A stretch of DNA of 64,000 bases, from assembly GCA_035341015.1 (NCBI GenBank), contig DAOQUL010000015.1, forward strand, positions 3,508 to 67,507. Reading direction: 5' to 3'. The notes below the pieces were generated by a model, which worked only from the letters and a program-made list of their open reading frames with translations, ran no database searches and had not been told where the DNA came from. Shown piece after piece: positions 42,459-52,907 of this stretch. This DNA is from JAKQIM01 sp029557965 (GTDB taxonomy: Bacteria > Chloroflexota > Anaerolineae > Anaerolineales > UBA4823). The position numbers and the translations under genes were made by a program. Positions within the stretch are counted from its first letter, which is position 1, and each line of letters opens with the position of its first letter.

Positions 42459-43330
42459 AACAATGCCAGCCTTGCGAAAGTCTAACAGTACCAGCTCATC
42501 CCAGGGATATGCTGTGCTAACCGGCAGGTAGCGTATGCCTCGTTTCCCACACAGCAACTGGATCTCATTCTGCCAGGCTTGCAGGCGGCGGCGGTACAGC
42601 TCGCGCAAACCGGCATCCAGCGAAACGTCCTGGCCAAAATCGGTTTCGATGTCAATCAAGCGCAAATCGCCTGCCAGTGGAGGTTCCAGTTCGTCAGGCG
42701 CTAACAGGTGTACCAGGGTTAGCTCATAGCCGCGCGACAGCAGTTGGTTCAGCCCAGTCTCAAAGCCAGCCGGGCTGAAGAGATCGCTGATCAAGAAGGT
42801 CAGTCCCGGGCGGCGGGCCGCAAGCGTATAATCGCGCAGCATCTGGTTCAAGTCCGTTGTCCCGTCGCAGGTTTGCGGTTCCAAGAAGGCTAACAGGCGC
42901 ATCAGGTGTTGTTGGCCGCGCGCCGGGCCGTACTGTGCCGGGGACTGGGCCGCGCGCAGCAGGGTAACGGTCAGGTAATCCCCTGCGCCCAGGGCCACAG
43001 AGCCCAAGGCCGCTGCCAGCTTGAGCGCATATTGGAACTTGTGCAGGGCATTTTCCCCCCAGTCCATCGATTTGGATGCATCCACCAGGATGTGAACAGC
43101 CAGGTCTTCTTCTTCCTCAAGCAGCTTGATGAAAGGCCGCTCTAGGCGGGCGTAGACATTCCAATCCAGGCGGCGCAAATCGTCGCCGGGTGTGTAATCG
43201 CGATAGTCGGCAAACTCGATGCTGGTGCCGCGCTTGGTTGAGCGGCGCTCGCCTTTTAAGACCCCGGCGCGTACTTTGCTGGCGACAAGCGCAAGCTGGT
43301 TAAGCTTGCGGAGGGTAGTCTCATCAAAGA

Positions 43331-43334
<4 letters not shown>
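42453..43334 (-). CDS. DUF58 protein (von Willebrand A-like)
   Basis: 293 residues. The family mark is the block RRSTKRGTSIEFADYRDYTP followed by GDDLRRLDWNVYARLERPF, and the vWA-like core LAVHILVDASKSMDWG with the DASKS (MIDAS-like) motif. DUF58 proteins pair with MoxR ATPases as chaperone-like complexes that assemble or insert metals or cofactors into partner proteins. Here it overlaps the MoxR gene by four bases (ATGA). It shows no membrane segment. The stop lies in the terminator hairpin. Confidence 0.93.
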
Positions 43335-44308
<974 letters not shown>

Positions 44309-44317
44309 GCGGTATCC

Positions 44318-46176
44318 TTAAGGTTCTAGTGAACTGAAATAGTCGCGTACCAGGTTGCGAAAAGAGATGGGCACCTGCCCGCTGTCGATTGCCCGGCGGT
44401 ATGCCTCGGCATACGATGCATACACCTCCACGTAGGGCACTGTGCTGACACCCGGTTGGCCGGGTTGTGTTGCGCCTTCGCCGGTGACCTGGTCGCCGGG
44501 CTGCCCGCTTTCGGGCAGGGTAACCTGGCTTCCATCTTCGCCGCCCAGGCGGGTTGGGGCATAGATCTGTTCGTAGGTGGTCTCGCCGCCGTCACCAGGG
44601 CCATTATTCTGTCCAATGGGCGAGTCGCCTGCTTCAGAGCCTGCGCCGCTGCCTGTCCCGGCACCGCTGCCTGAGCCTTGGCCCTGTCCTTGACCTTGGC
44701 CCTGTCCTTGACCCTGGCCTTGTCCTTGACCCTGGCCCTGTCCTTGACCTTGGCCCTGTCCTTGACCCTGGCCCTGTCCTTGACCCTGGCCCTGTCCTTG
44801 ACCCTGGCCNNNNNNNNNNNNNNNNNNNNNNNNNNNNNNNNNNNNNNNNNNNNNNNNNNNNNNNNNNNNNNNNNNNNNNNNNNNNNNNNNNNNNNNNNNN
44901 NNNNNNNNNCCTGTCCTTGACCCTGGCCCTGTCCTTGACCCTGGCCCTGTCCTTGACCCTGGCCCTGTCCTTGACCCTGGCCTTGTCCTTGTTGCCCGCT
45001 GCTCGATTGGCCGCCCTGGATGATCTGCTGTTGGCCTTGGGCTACCTGGCTGGCGGCCTGGCTGGCAGCCAGCGACTGTGCAATTTCCTGCCCGGCCTGG
45101 GCTACCTGTTGAGAGGCCTGCTGGAGCGCTTCTTGGGCAGCCTGGGTGTTGCCTTGCGCCAACGCATCGGCGGCGGCCTGCATTTGCTCGGCCAGGTCCG
45201 GGTTGGTCGATTCAAGCGCCTGGGCAGCTTCAGAGAGCTGGTCGGCCAACTGCTGCGCTTCTTCAGGAGACAGCGCAGCCGGGTCGATAGTTGATAATTC
45301 CTCTGCCGCTCCCAGGTAATCGCCATCCGCCAGGTCTTGGCCAAATTCCTGCAGGGGGCTGCCTTCTTGTTGGCTCAGGCTGCTGCCCGCACCCTGCAGC
45401 GCCTGGGCTTGCTGTTGCGCCTGCGAATTCTCAAGCGCTTCAAGCTGTTGTTCGGCCTGGGTTAAAATCGACACAGCCTGTTCGGTGGTTTCTGCATTTT
45501 GCAGGTCTTGGACTGCCTGGTCCAGGGGCTGAAGGAGTTGTTCTTTCTGTTCGGGGGTAAGCTGATCGTTCTGCTCGATCTCAGATTGCAGCGCTTCGAT
45601 CTCTGCGATCTGTTGAGCAATCGCCTGCTGTGTGGCGCGCTGCTGTTGTGCCGCCTGGAAGAGCTTCTCGCCGCGCAGAATAACCAGGGCCACCACGGCC
45701 ACCAGCAGCACAGCCAACACAAGCTGAAAGCGGTCCAGCTTGGCGGGCAGGCTGCGGCGGGCGTTGACCTGGCGGGCAGAATCCAGGGCATCGGCCAACT
45801 GCTGTTGGGCCAGCTCGGGGGATGGGGGGTGGGGCAGGCGGCCTTCGGCAAGCTCAAGCGCGGTGCTAACGCGCTCGCGCAGTTTAAAGATGCGGTCGAA
45901 GTAGTAAGCCGCTTCCAGGCGTTGGATCGGCCACAAGAAGCTCGCCAATGCGCCCCCGATCGTTCCGAATAGCCCAGATCCAATGGTTACCAGGATGAAC
46001 TCGTTTTTCAGCAGCCCTGCTTGCAGCAAGATCGCCAGGGCTGCCCCCAGCGAGAGCCCCAGGCCAAAGATCAGCCCATAGCCGCCCCATCTTACGGCGC
46101 GCTGCAACCTGAACCAGCGCAGCCATCGCTGCAAGTGGCCGGTCAATTCTTTGAGCATCCCTGGCTGTTTATCCAT
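44318..46176 (-). CDS. DUF4175-like membrane protein with Gln-rich coiled coil and Gly-Gln repeat (interrupted by gap)
   Basis: The true gene runs from 46176 to the TAA at 44318-44320, across a 100-N gap; my frame after the gap gives a sensible tail (TTYEQIYAPTRLGGEDGS ... AYRRAIDSGQVPISFRNLVRD, ending DYFSSLEP). The frame obtained by taking the N run at face value is an artefact, because the total length is not a multiple of three. N-terminal helices lie at about 30-100 and 150-165. Residues about 170-385 are a Gln/Glu/Ala-rich coiled coil, then (Gly-Gln)n. The tail YVEVYASYAEAYRRAID resembles those of membrane proteins in MoxR/DUF58 loci. TAAGGAT at the end provides the MoxR ribosome site. 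It may be a substrate or scaffold for MoxR-DUF58. Confidence 0.8.
44680..44994 (-). repeat. 18-base tandem repeat encoding GQGQGQ
   Basis: The unit reads GGCCAGGGTCAAGGACAG on the minus strand (Gly-Gln three times). About four to five copies lie at 44910-44994 and six to seven at 44680-44809, on both sides of the gap. They are nearly identical, which explains why short-read assembly failed here. Confidence 0.85.
44810..44909. other. Assembly gap of exactly 100 N
   Basis: Exactly 100 N lie inside the 18-base repeat. This is the usual placeholder for a gap of unknown length, so copy number and length of the Gly-Gln region are undetermined. The reading frame on the two sides agrees only if the real gap differs from 100 by an amount that restores a multiple of three. 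Confidence 0.95.
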
Positions 46177-46182
46177 ATCGGT

Positions 46183-47154
46183 TTATGACTCAGTACGTTT
46201 TACGAACCGTATTGCCGCCCAGATCAAGAATAGGCTGAAGATCAAATACAGCAGCACATACCCGATCCAGGGTGAAATCACAGGAATATTGATCCCGCCA
46301 TATGGGAGCGGCAAGCTGACAAATAATGCGCTTTGTTCCTCGATCAAGATCAATTCGGTGGCGATGGCGGTGGCGATGGGGTTGATGGCTACGAAAAACC
46401 AACCGATAACGAGACCAACGATCTGGATGATCAACTCTTGGGTCGGGTTGAGGGTTAGATTGCTTGAGCCGAAGATCAGTCCGGCGGCAATGCCAAGTGA
46501 CATGTAAATGAAGACCGGAATGCCAAAGACAACCAGGTTGGCGATCAAGTAGCTGACCACGGTTGAAACCAAAACGCTTTTGGCAAAGCTGGACACGAAC
46601 AGTCCTATTGCGCTGAAGGCAATTGCTGTGATCACCAGCATCAAGAAGGATATGACCACTTCTTCGAAGGCCACGCCCCCTAGCAAGTAGGCCAGCCCTT
46701 GCAGTGGGAATGCCACGATCAACAGCAGGATCAAGAAGGACAGGGCCGAACCCAGCTTGCCCACTACCAACGAGCGTGCCGAAAGCAGGGTGGTGCGCAG
46801 CAGATCATAGGTCTGGCGCTCGCGTTCAGCGGCAATTGATCCGGCTGTCAGGGCAGGGGCGATAAAGCAGATCATGGTCAGTTCCAGCCCCACTACCGTC
46901 CCAAAAACGGCCTTCCCCAATCCCTGGCTGATGTTCAGGCTGCCGGGCGTGTTGCTGGCACCGGCAAATGCCATGAAGATCGTTCCTACCAGGCTGCCTA
47001 AGACGATCAAGTATAAGGTGATCAGGATGAAAGCCCGTCCGCCGCGCATGCGCGAGCGCAGTTCTTTCAGCACCACCGGGTTCTCGCGCAGGCGTTCGCT
47101 CCAAGAGTGGCGCGGCTTAACAGATTTAGAGGATGCAGGCACGGCTTCGGTCAT
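46183..47154 (-). CDS. ABC-2 type transporter permease
   Basis: 323 residues from ATG 47154 (MTEAVPASSKSVKPRHSW). A longer frame to 47259 would overlap the ATPase gene and is not favoured. Six or so hydrophobic segments include RAFILITLYLIVLGSLVGTIFMAF, VVGLELTMICFIAPALTAGSIA and VVISFLMLVITAIAFSAIGLFV. The motif AERERQTYDLLRTTLLSARSLV is characteristic of ABC-2 (NatB/CcmB-like) permeases. It lies directly after its ATPase and before the Gly-Gln membrane protein (six bases between), so it belongs to the MoxR operon. Confidence 0.9.
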   Translation of the reverse strand: MTEAVPASSKSVKPRHSWSERLRENPVVLKELRSRMRGGRAFILITLYLIVLGSLVGTIFMAFAGASNTPGSLNISQGLGKAVFGTVVGLELTMICFIAPALTAGSIAAERERQTYDLLRTTLLSARSLVVGKLGSALSFLILLLIVAFPLQGLAYLLGGVAFEEVVISFLMLVITAIAFSAIGLFVSSFAKSVLVSTVVSYLIANLVVFGIPVFIYMSLGIAAGLIFGSSNLTLNPTQELIIQIVGLVIGWFFVAINPIATAIATELILIEEQSALFVSLPLPYGGINIPVISPWIGYVLLYLIFSLFLIWAAIRFVKRTES

Positions 47155-47197
47155 CGTGGCTTCTCTTTCAATGGGTTCTGATCGCAGTAGCTTCTGC

Positions 47198-48154
47198 TCA
47201 TGTGACCATGCCTTTGGTGGCGCGCATGAACACTTCTTCCAGGTCGCGGCTGTCTTCACTGAAATGAACGACTGGGATGCCTTGTTGCACCAGGTTCGAT
47301 AGCATAGCAGTCAGCGCCGCGTCTTCGCCCAAGAATTCAACCTCTAGACGGATGCGCCCGCCGTTTTGGTTCCCAGGCATTTGGTTGAGATTGGCCACCC
47401 CGGGCGTGTTCTTGAGAATTTCTGAGGCTTGCTCTGCTTGCCCCAATACTGTCACCTGGATTTGGCGGTGAGGCATGAGATGCTGTTGAAGTTCTTCCAG
47501 CGGGCCGCAAGCCACCAGCTTGCCCGCCTCAATGATGCCCACCTGGCTGCAAATTTCGGCCACATCAGCCAGGATGTGCGTGGAGAAGAAAATTGTTTTG
47601 CCCATGCGGGCCAGCTCGACCAGCAGTTCGCGGATCTCAACCCGCGCCCGTGGGTCTAGTCCTGAAGCCGGCTCGTCCAGGATCAACACCTGTGGATCGT
47701 GGATCAGGGTGCGCGCCAGGCTGAGACGTTGTTTCATGCCGCGCGACAACCCCTCAACCGGATCATTGTAGCGGTGGGTCAGGTCTACCAGGGCCAGCAG
47801 GTCTTTCACCAACCCGGTCCGCTTGGGGCCGGGGATTTCGTAACAAGCGCCAAAGAAATCCAGGTATTCCCACACCAGCATATCGTTGTACACGCCAAAG
47901 AAATCGGGCATGTAGCCAATTGCCCTGCGCACCAGGCGTGGTTCTTTGCGCACCGAGTGCCCGGCTACGCAGATATCCCCTTGCGTAGCGCACAGCAAGG
48001 TGCACATCACCCGGATGGTGGTAGTTTTTCCGGCGCCGTTGGGGCCGACGAAGCCAAAGATTGCGCCCTCTTCAACCGCTAAATTCAGATGATCAACGGC
48101 CAGGCGCCCATTGTATGATTTGACCAGGTCTTGGATTTCGATAATCGCTGGCAT
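47198..48154 (-). CDS. ABC transporter ATP-binding protein
   Basis: 318 residues. Walker A GFVGPNGAGKTTTIRV, Q-loop region, signature LSRGMKQRLSLARTL, Walker B VLILDEPASGLD and switch His in FSTHIL are all present. The C-terminal about 90 residues (LGQAEQASEILKNTPGVANL) form the DUF4162-like tail of NatA-type exporters. With the permease at 46183-47154 it forms an ABC-2 exporter. Its substrate is unknown; context with MoxR/DUF58 and a large surface protein suggests cell-envelope work. Confidence 0.93.
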   Translation of the reverse strand: MPAIIEIQDLVKSYNGRLAVDHLNLAVEEGAIFGFVGPNGAGKTTTIRVMCTLLCATQGDICVAGHSVRKEPRLVRRAIGYMPDFFGVYNDMLVWEYLDFFGACYEIPGPKRTGLVKDLLALVDLTHRYNDPVEGLSRGMKQRLSLARTLIHDPQVLILDEPASGLDPRARVEIRELLVELARMGKTIFFSTHILADVAEICSQVGIIEAGKLVACGPLEELQQHLMPHRQIQVTVLGQAEQASEILKNTPGVANLNQMPGNQNGGRIRLEVEFLGEDAALTAMLSNLVQQGIPVVHFSEDSRDLEEVFMRATKGMVT

Positions 48155-48163
48155 GGCCGGTTC

Positions 48164-50599
48164 CTAGGGCTCCACTTCTAGTGTGAAATCACACACGTTG
48201 AAATCGATCCACTGTAAGTTGGGGTTTGAAATAGAGAGTTGGATGGCACCACTGGGACTGACATATCGTTCTGGGTTTTCGATCTGGTGGCTGCCCCAGC
48301 CCGGGTCAGAAAGATCAACCCATTGTTCGGTCGTGTAATCCCATAACTGGAATTCAGCCTCAGTGGGGCTGCCAGTGGTGCCAGAAGGGCTCCCCAGGTT
48401 GATTATCAGCGAACGGACACGGCTGTAATGGACCGGCATACTGAGGGCGTATTGGATGCTGGATGAATAGCCCTGATACAGATAGCCGTTATAAGGGTTC
48501 GCCTGTCCAGTGTCTGTATTGCCCAGCGGGCGCCAGGTGAACATCCCTGGCGAAAGGCGCAAGGTATCGCCGGCGAGATCGAGACGCGGCATCAACGAAA
48601 CCAGGTATAACGTTGTATCGCTGGTACGGACGGAACGGTTGACAATGCCCACCTCGAGCGGCGATTTGTCGTTCCAGCCGCTCAAGTAAATGCCGCCTCC
48701 GCGCCCATTCGTGTCGCTGTAAGTGCTCAGTACGGCACTGGTCAAGAGATATCGTTGATATGCTGAATAATCATCGTAATACGAGCTCGTTCCCACGATA
48801 TCGGTCAGCGTATCGTCATATCCATAATACGAGTAATACGGTGTGGTCGTATAAATACCCAGCGATGGCATGATCGTGGCCAAGGTCGGCGCCCCCACCA
48901 GTTGTGATTTCACCAGCGGTAAATTGACTTCGTAACTGTCCCCTGGCCCAAATTCGCCAATCGCCAGGCTGCCGCCCGGGTACATGAGCACGGCGTCTTT
49001 GAGTTCCAGGTCACTATGGTTGGTGATGATGCCGTTTAGCACCACACCGTGCTCATCGATGGTCAATGCCAGGCCATTGGCGAAGGCCGGGGCCGGGATG
49101 CTGCCCTCCATCATGAGCGCCCTGATCCCGCCCACGTCAATGCGAAAATCAGGCATCAGGATCTGTTGTTCGCTTTGCAGAAACGTGCCGCTGCGGTCGG
49201 CCATGGTGTAGCTGGATGGTATGGATGAAGCCAGGTATTGGCCGTTGATCCTGGCCTCGTAAGTCCCCCGGCGGGGAGAATAAACCCCCGCCAGCCCGTG
49301 CACAATGGCCTGTGGGGCGTCTGGCCAAACTTGTACCACCGCCATCTGGTTGATCACCGGCTGGTTGCCGCGCGACAGGCTGCCGATCAAGAAAGCCAGC
49401 CCGCTGAAGAACACGACCAGAACGGGAATGCTGACCCAGGCCAGTTCAGCCCGTTTCAAGTAACGCAGCACCAGGTAATTGATCGGCCCCAGCACCAGCA
49501 CATACACACCCAAGAAACAGCAGATCAAGACCAGCGAAGGTAATGCCAGGCCCGGTAAACTGTTGGAGGCTTCCTCAGCCGTTGACCAGTTGATAAAACC
49601 GTTGGCCCAGCCGGGTTGATCGGGCATCGCCGAAAACAGGTCCTGGTAAAAGGAGCTCATTCCATCCCAGTTTTTGAGCGGCTTCAGCCCAGGGTCTGCC
49701 GACAGGTAAATAACCTGTCCCTGGCCAAGCAGGCGTCGGACTACCAAAGGCAGGCCATCTTGCGCAACCAAGACCTCAGCCTGGGCAGTCAATGAACCGC
49801 TAGCCGCCACGATCTGGCCGGCATCCTCCATCGGTTCAACGCTATAAGCTTGCAGTGCCCCCAGGCCTGACAGATTCTGTGTGCCGGTGGGGATCAGCGG
49901 TAGCAGGTCAGAAAGCCCCGCTGCCGTCTTTTGCCAGCCGGGCCCGCCCGCCACCAACAATTGGCCTCCGTTGGCAACCCAGGCTGCCAGGGCCTGGCGT
50001 TGGTTGGTGCTCAGGGTGCCGCTGTCTACATCAGCAATCACCAGCACGTCCAGGGCTTGCCAGGCCTGGACGCGATCGGGTAGGTTGGCAACCGCAAGTT
50101 CGGCCACAGTGGCAGCCCCTTGGCTGGGGTCAAGCTCAGAGAGCACGTTATAGGGCGATGTGCTGGATGCAACCACGCCAAATAACAGGTCGTTTGCTGT
50201 CAGGCTGGTAAGGGGAGCAATCGCCGATGCAAGCTGGTCCTTGCCCGACATGAGCGTGATCGTCAATTGGGTGAGGTAGCCATCTGGGTAAACGTGCAAG
50301 AACACTTCTTTGCGCGATTGTGAAGGCAGTTCGACCGGATAAGCATAAGTGATGCGGTTACCGGCCATCGCTTCGATGCTGGTCTCCACCTGCGCATCGA
50401 CGCTTGGCCCATTGTTCTCGATGACCACCCGGATCGGGATCCAGCAGCCTTCTTTATAATTGCCATCGAAGCCTGCTTCAACGGTCATGGTGATGCCGGG
50501 TTGTTGGCTGGCCTGGGCCGGCTGGGCTTCAACCAGCAGACTGACGATGATGAGCAAAATCAAAAGAAAAGGCCAGGGTTTGATAAGACGTTTTTTCAT
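48164..50599 (-). CDS. Large membrane-anchored surface protein at the head of the MoxR operon
   Basis: 811 residues. The N-terminus is a signal peptide (LIKPWPFLLILLIIVSLLV). Residues about 35-130 form a beta domain (TMTVEAGFDGNYKEGCWIPI). Residues about 130-330 resemble a GATase-like/DUF4350 region (ALDVLVIADVDSGTLSTNQ; VANGGQLLVAGGPGW). A helical pair lies at about 360-415 (LVLICCFLGVYVLVLGPINYL; ISIPVLVVFFSGLAFLIGSL-type). The C-terminal 390 residues are beta-rich and Tyr-rich (TTPYYSYYGYDD) and probably lie outside. It sits 10 bases upstream of the ABC ATPase gene. Similar proteins accompany ABC-2/MoxR clusters, but their job is not established. TGAGG serves as ribosome site. Confidence 0.78.
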   Translation of the reverse strand: MKKRLIKPWPFLLILLIIVSLLVEAQPAQASQQPGITMTVEAGFDGNYKEGCWIPIRVVIENNGPSVDAQVETSIEAMAGNRITYAYPVELPSQSRKEVFLHVYPDGYLTQLTITLMSGKDQLASAIAPLTSLTANDLLFGVVASSTSPYNVLSELDPSQGAATVAELAVANLPDRVQAWQALDVLVIADVDSGTLSTNQRQALAAWVANGGQLLVAGGPGWQKTAAGLSDLLPLIPTGTQNLSGLGALQAYSVEPMEDAGQIVAASGSLTAQAEVLVAQDGLPLVVRRLLGQGQVIYLSADPGLKPLKNWDGMSSFYQDLFSAMPDQPGWANGFINWSTAEEASNSLPGLALPSLVLICCFLGVYVLVLGPINYLVLRYLKRAELAWVSIPVLVVFFSGLAFLIGSLSRGNQPVINQMAVVQVWPDAPQAIVHGLAGVYSPRRGTYEARINGQYLASSIPSSYTMADRSGTFLQSEQQILMPDFRIDVGGIRALMMEGSIPAPAFANGLALTIDEHGVVLNGIITNHSDLELKDAVLMYPGGSLAIGEFGPGDSYEVNLPLVKSQLVGAPTLATIMPSLGIYTTTPYYSYYGYDDTLTDIVGTSSYYDDYSAYQRYLLTSAVLSTYSDTNGRGGGIYLSGWNDKSPLEVGIVNRSVRTSDTTLYLVSLMPRLDLAGDTLRLSPGMFTWRPLGNTDTGQANPYNGYLYQGYSSSIQYALSMPVHYSRVRSLIINLGSPSGTTGSPTEAEFQLWDYTTEQWVDLSDPGWGSHQIENPERYVSPSGAIQLSISNPNLQWIDFNVCDFTLEVEP

Positions 50600-50649
50600 G
50601 CAAGCCTCAGACGGTTGACCGTAGAAGGGTCAGCGATCAATTCCCTTAA

Positions 50650-51912
50650 TCATACCCGATTTTCTGAACCATTGGCCGAACAACTTTTGAGTGCCTCCTG
50701 TTTGCGCAGCAGGCGTTCTTGGCGGTGCAAAAACTCGGGCTGGTTCTGTAGGCGCTCGAGACGGCCCGTTCCGGGCCCGTCCAGGTGCGCCAGTGCCGCA
50801 TTGGTCCAATGCAAAGCCTGGCCCAGGTCGCGGGCATGGTGTTCGTAATACTTGGCCAATTCTTCAAAGGCGAATAGCTGCCCCTCTTGCGCCGCGCGCT
50901 CCCATAATGGAAGGGCCAGCGGAAAATGCCCCTGGCGTTTGTGCAGCAGGGCCAGGCGTTCTAGTGTATCGTTAAGAAGTTCTTGGGGCAGGTCGCCCTG
51001 CAAGCTGCGTTCGTACAATTGCACTGCTTCATCAGGGTGCCCCAAGGCCTCGTTCAGGCGGGCAATGGCGGCCTGCTCGATACAATGAACCGCCTGGAAA
51101 TCGAACGGCGCCTCAAGCATTTGCGCTGTATGGTTCAGCAGGGCCGCCATCGATAGCACGTCCATGGCGTTGTGATAGAAGACGCGCTTCATGGGCCGGG
51201 CATCGCCATCGCGCAGGTAATCGAAATACATTTGCGGGATCATCCACCCGGGGATCTCTTCGTCTGAGCGTTCCGTGCCTAGGATCTGCGCTTCAAGGCT
51301 CGATAGGGTGCGGCTGGGCAGGCGGTCGCGCCATAGTCGGCGTGCTAAATGCAAGAGGTCCACGTGCGCCAGGCTGCGAAAGGGGGACTGCCACCCTTGC
51401 ATGGTATACCGGGCATTGAGCAGCGGGATATCGAAGGATTTCCCGTTGAAGGTGACCATGGCCTGGCACGGGGCTATGAATTCTTCCACTGCCAGCAAAA
51501 GGGCGCTTTCTTCGAGCGGGTCGCGCAAGAAGAACTGGGCCAGGGAAAACCCCGACTCCGAGAATTTTCCAATCCCAACCAAGAATGCATACGTGCCGCT
51601 GCCGCCTGCCAGCCCAGAGGTTTCGGTATCCAAGAAAGCAAATGCCTGGTGCGGCAATTGAGCTACCTGTGCTTCCCCAGACCATTCGGCAATGGTGTCG
51701 AGCGCAGTTTTGGGCTGCAGGCCATACCGCCCATGTTGGTAGCCATCGTCATACGCTGTCTCAACAATGTAGGCGGCTCCATCGGGCGTCGGCGCAAAAC
51801 GACCTGGCATCACCTCTTCAATTGGGTGGGCCTGGCTTTTCTTAGGCGGGGGTAAATCCTGGGCGCCAGTTTTTACGCCTAAGGATTTGAGACGTTCGGC
51901 AAGGGTTGGCAT
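50650..51912 (-). CDS. YprB-like RNase H-fold nuclease with TPR tail
   Basis: 420 residues. The nuclease core is a DEDD-type exonuclease (RNase_H_2, B. subtilis YprB): FLDTETSGLAGGSGTYAF (first acids), FNGKSFDIPLLNARY (second Asp) and HNAMDVLSMAALL (third Asp). The C-terminal about 130 residues show TPR-like helices (AIARLNEALGHPDEAVQLYE; FPLALPLWERAAQEGQLFAFEELAKYYEH). Residues 1-90 form a lead region with KSQAHPIEEVMPGRF. It likely acts on DNA ends or structured nucleic acid in the cytoplasm. There is no ribosome site before the ATG. The last bases lie 50 bases from the MoxR-operon head gene on the same strand. Confidence 0.85.
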   Translation of the reverse strand: MPTLAERLKSLGVKTGAQDLPPPKKSQAHPIEEVMPGRFAPTPDGAAYIVETAYDDGYQHGRYGLQPKTALDTIAEWSGEAQVAQLPHQAFAFLDTETSGLAGGSGTYAFLVGIGKFSESGFSLAQFFLRDPLEESALLLAVEEFIAPCQAMVTFNGKSFDIPLLNARYTMQGWQSPFRSLAHVDLLHLARRLWRDRLPSRTLSSLEAQILGTERSDEEIPGWMIPQMYFDYLRDGDARPMKRVFYHNAMDVLSMAALLNHTAQMLEAPFDFQAVHCIEQAAIARLNEALGHPDEAVQLYERSLQGDLPQELLNDTLERLALLHKRQGHFPLALPLWERAAQEGQLFAFEELAKYYEHHARDLGQALHWTNAALAHLDGPGTGRLERLQNQPEFLHRQERLLRKQEALKSCSANGSENRV

Positions 51913-52059
51913 GTTTATCGGTTAGGGCCTGAGGCAAAGCCCAGGCAATTGACTGCAATCATAACCCGAAAGTTCCAATTTTGGGGTTCTTTTTGGAGAA
52001 ATTTGATATATTGGTTTTGTAGTTTTGTGTCATAATTGGGTGCATTCTGAGGAGCGTGC

Positions 52060-52905
52060 ATGCGTATTAAGGCAAGTGTAGAACCGGGCAGGTTGGCGTT
52101 GGTTACGGGCGGCTCCAGCGGGATTGGGCTGGCAGTGGCCCGGCTATTGGCTGAGCGCGGGATGGACGTGTGGCTTTTGGCGCGCCGGGCGGAACTGCTG
52201 CAATCCGCGCTGGCAGACCTGGCCTCTCTCCGGCAGTCGCCAGGCCAGCGTTTTGACGCCCTCTCGGTGGATGTGACCGATGCTACACAAACGGCTGCTG
52301 CCGTGGCAAAGATTGAGAAGATCGGCATACCCGACCTGGTGATTAATTGTGCCGGGGTGGCCCGCCCGGGTTATGTGCAAGAGCTTGAGTTGGATGTCTT
52401 CCGCCAGATGATGGAGGTGAATTACTTCGGCACACTGCACACCGTCAAGGCTGTCTTACCGGGGATGCTGATGCGTGGCTCGGGTTACCTGGTCAATATA
52501 GCCTCTTTGGCTGGGTTGGTGGGCGTTTTTGGGTATACGGCCTATGGCGCTTCAAAGTTTGCGGTGCGCGGCTTCAGCGATGCCCTGCGTGCAGAATTGA
52601 AACTGCACGGGATTGGAGTTTCGCTCGCATATCCTGCGGATACCGATACCCCTCAATTGGCCTATGAGAATCAGTTCAAGCCTCCTGAAACAAAGGCCGT
52701 TTCTGGGGGCAGCGGTTTGATGACCACAGAAGCGTTTGCCAAGATACTTTTGCGCGGCATTACCCGCGGCCAGTACATGATCTTGCCCAACTTCGAAGGC
52801 AAGCTGCTCTATTGGTTGAGCGGCATATTTGATTTATACCAGGATCAAATTGTAGCCGGCGTTCACCGCAAAAAGGCGCTCGAACAGACTGAAAGGAAAC
52901 GATAA
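52060..52905 (+). CDS. SDR, 3-ketodihydrosphingosine reductase-like (KDSR)
   Basis: 281 residues with GAGGAG before the ATG. Classical SDR: cofactor site VTGGSSGIG (about 14-22), NCAGVA, Ser in NIASLAG, and YGASK (catalytic Tyr and Lys). Beyond these, the region VSLAYPADTDTPQLAYEN followed by QFKPPETK matches the family signature of eukaryotic KDSR/Tsc10 (AYPPDTDTPG-x-x-EN-x-x-KP-x-ET), which ordinary SDRs lack. It would reduce 3-ketodihydrosphingosine to dihydrosphingosine using NADPH. A hydrophobic C-terminal stretch (KLLYWLSGIFDLY) may touch the membrane. The next gene, two bases later, encodes the enzyme for the preceding step. Confidence 0.82.
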   Translation: MRIKASVEPGRLALVTGGSSGIGLAVARLLAERGMDVWLLARRAELLQSALADLASLRQSPGQRFDALSVDVTDATQTAAAVAKIEKIGIPDLVINCAGVARPGYVQELELDVFRQMMEVNYFGTLHTVKAVLPGMLMRGSGYLVNIASLAGLVGVFGYTAYGASKFAVRGFSDALRAELKLHGIGVSLAYPADTDTPQLAYENQFKPPETKAVSGGSGLMTTEAFAKILLRGITRGQYMILPNFEGKLLYWLSGIFDLYQDQIVAGVHRKKALEQTERKR

Positions 52906-52907
52906 CC

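Noticed and set aside
44680..44994. Possible CRISPR array
   Set aside because: The 18-base units are contiguous without spacers and keep one reading frame, so they are a coding repeat.
44554..45294. 246-codon plus-strand frame with Leu-rich repeats
   Set aside because: It is the antisense reading of the Gly-Gln and Gln-rich coding region and runs through the N gap.
47155..47259. Longer start for the ABC permease
   Set aside because: It would overlap the ATPase gene and adds a Cys/Lys/Pro-rich segment unlike the family; ATG 47154 fits.
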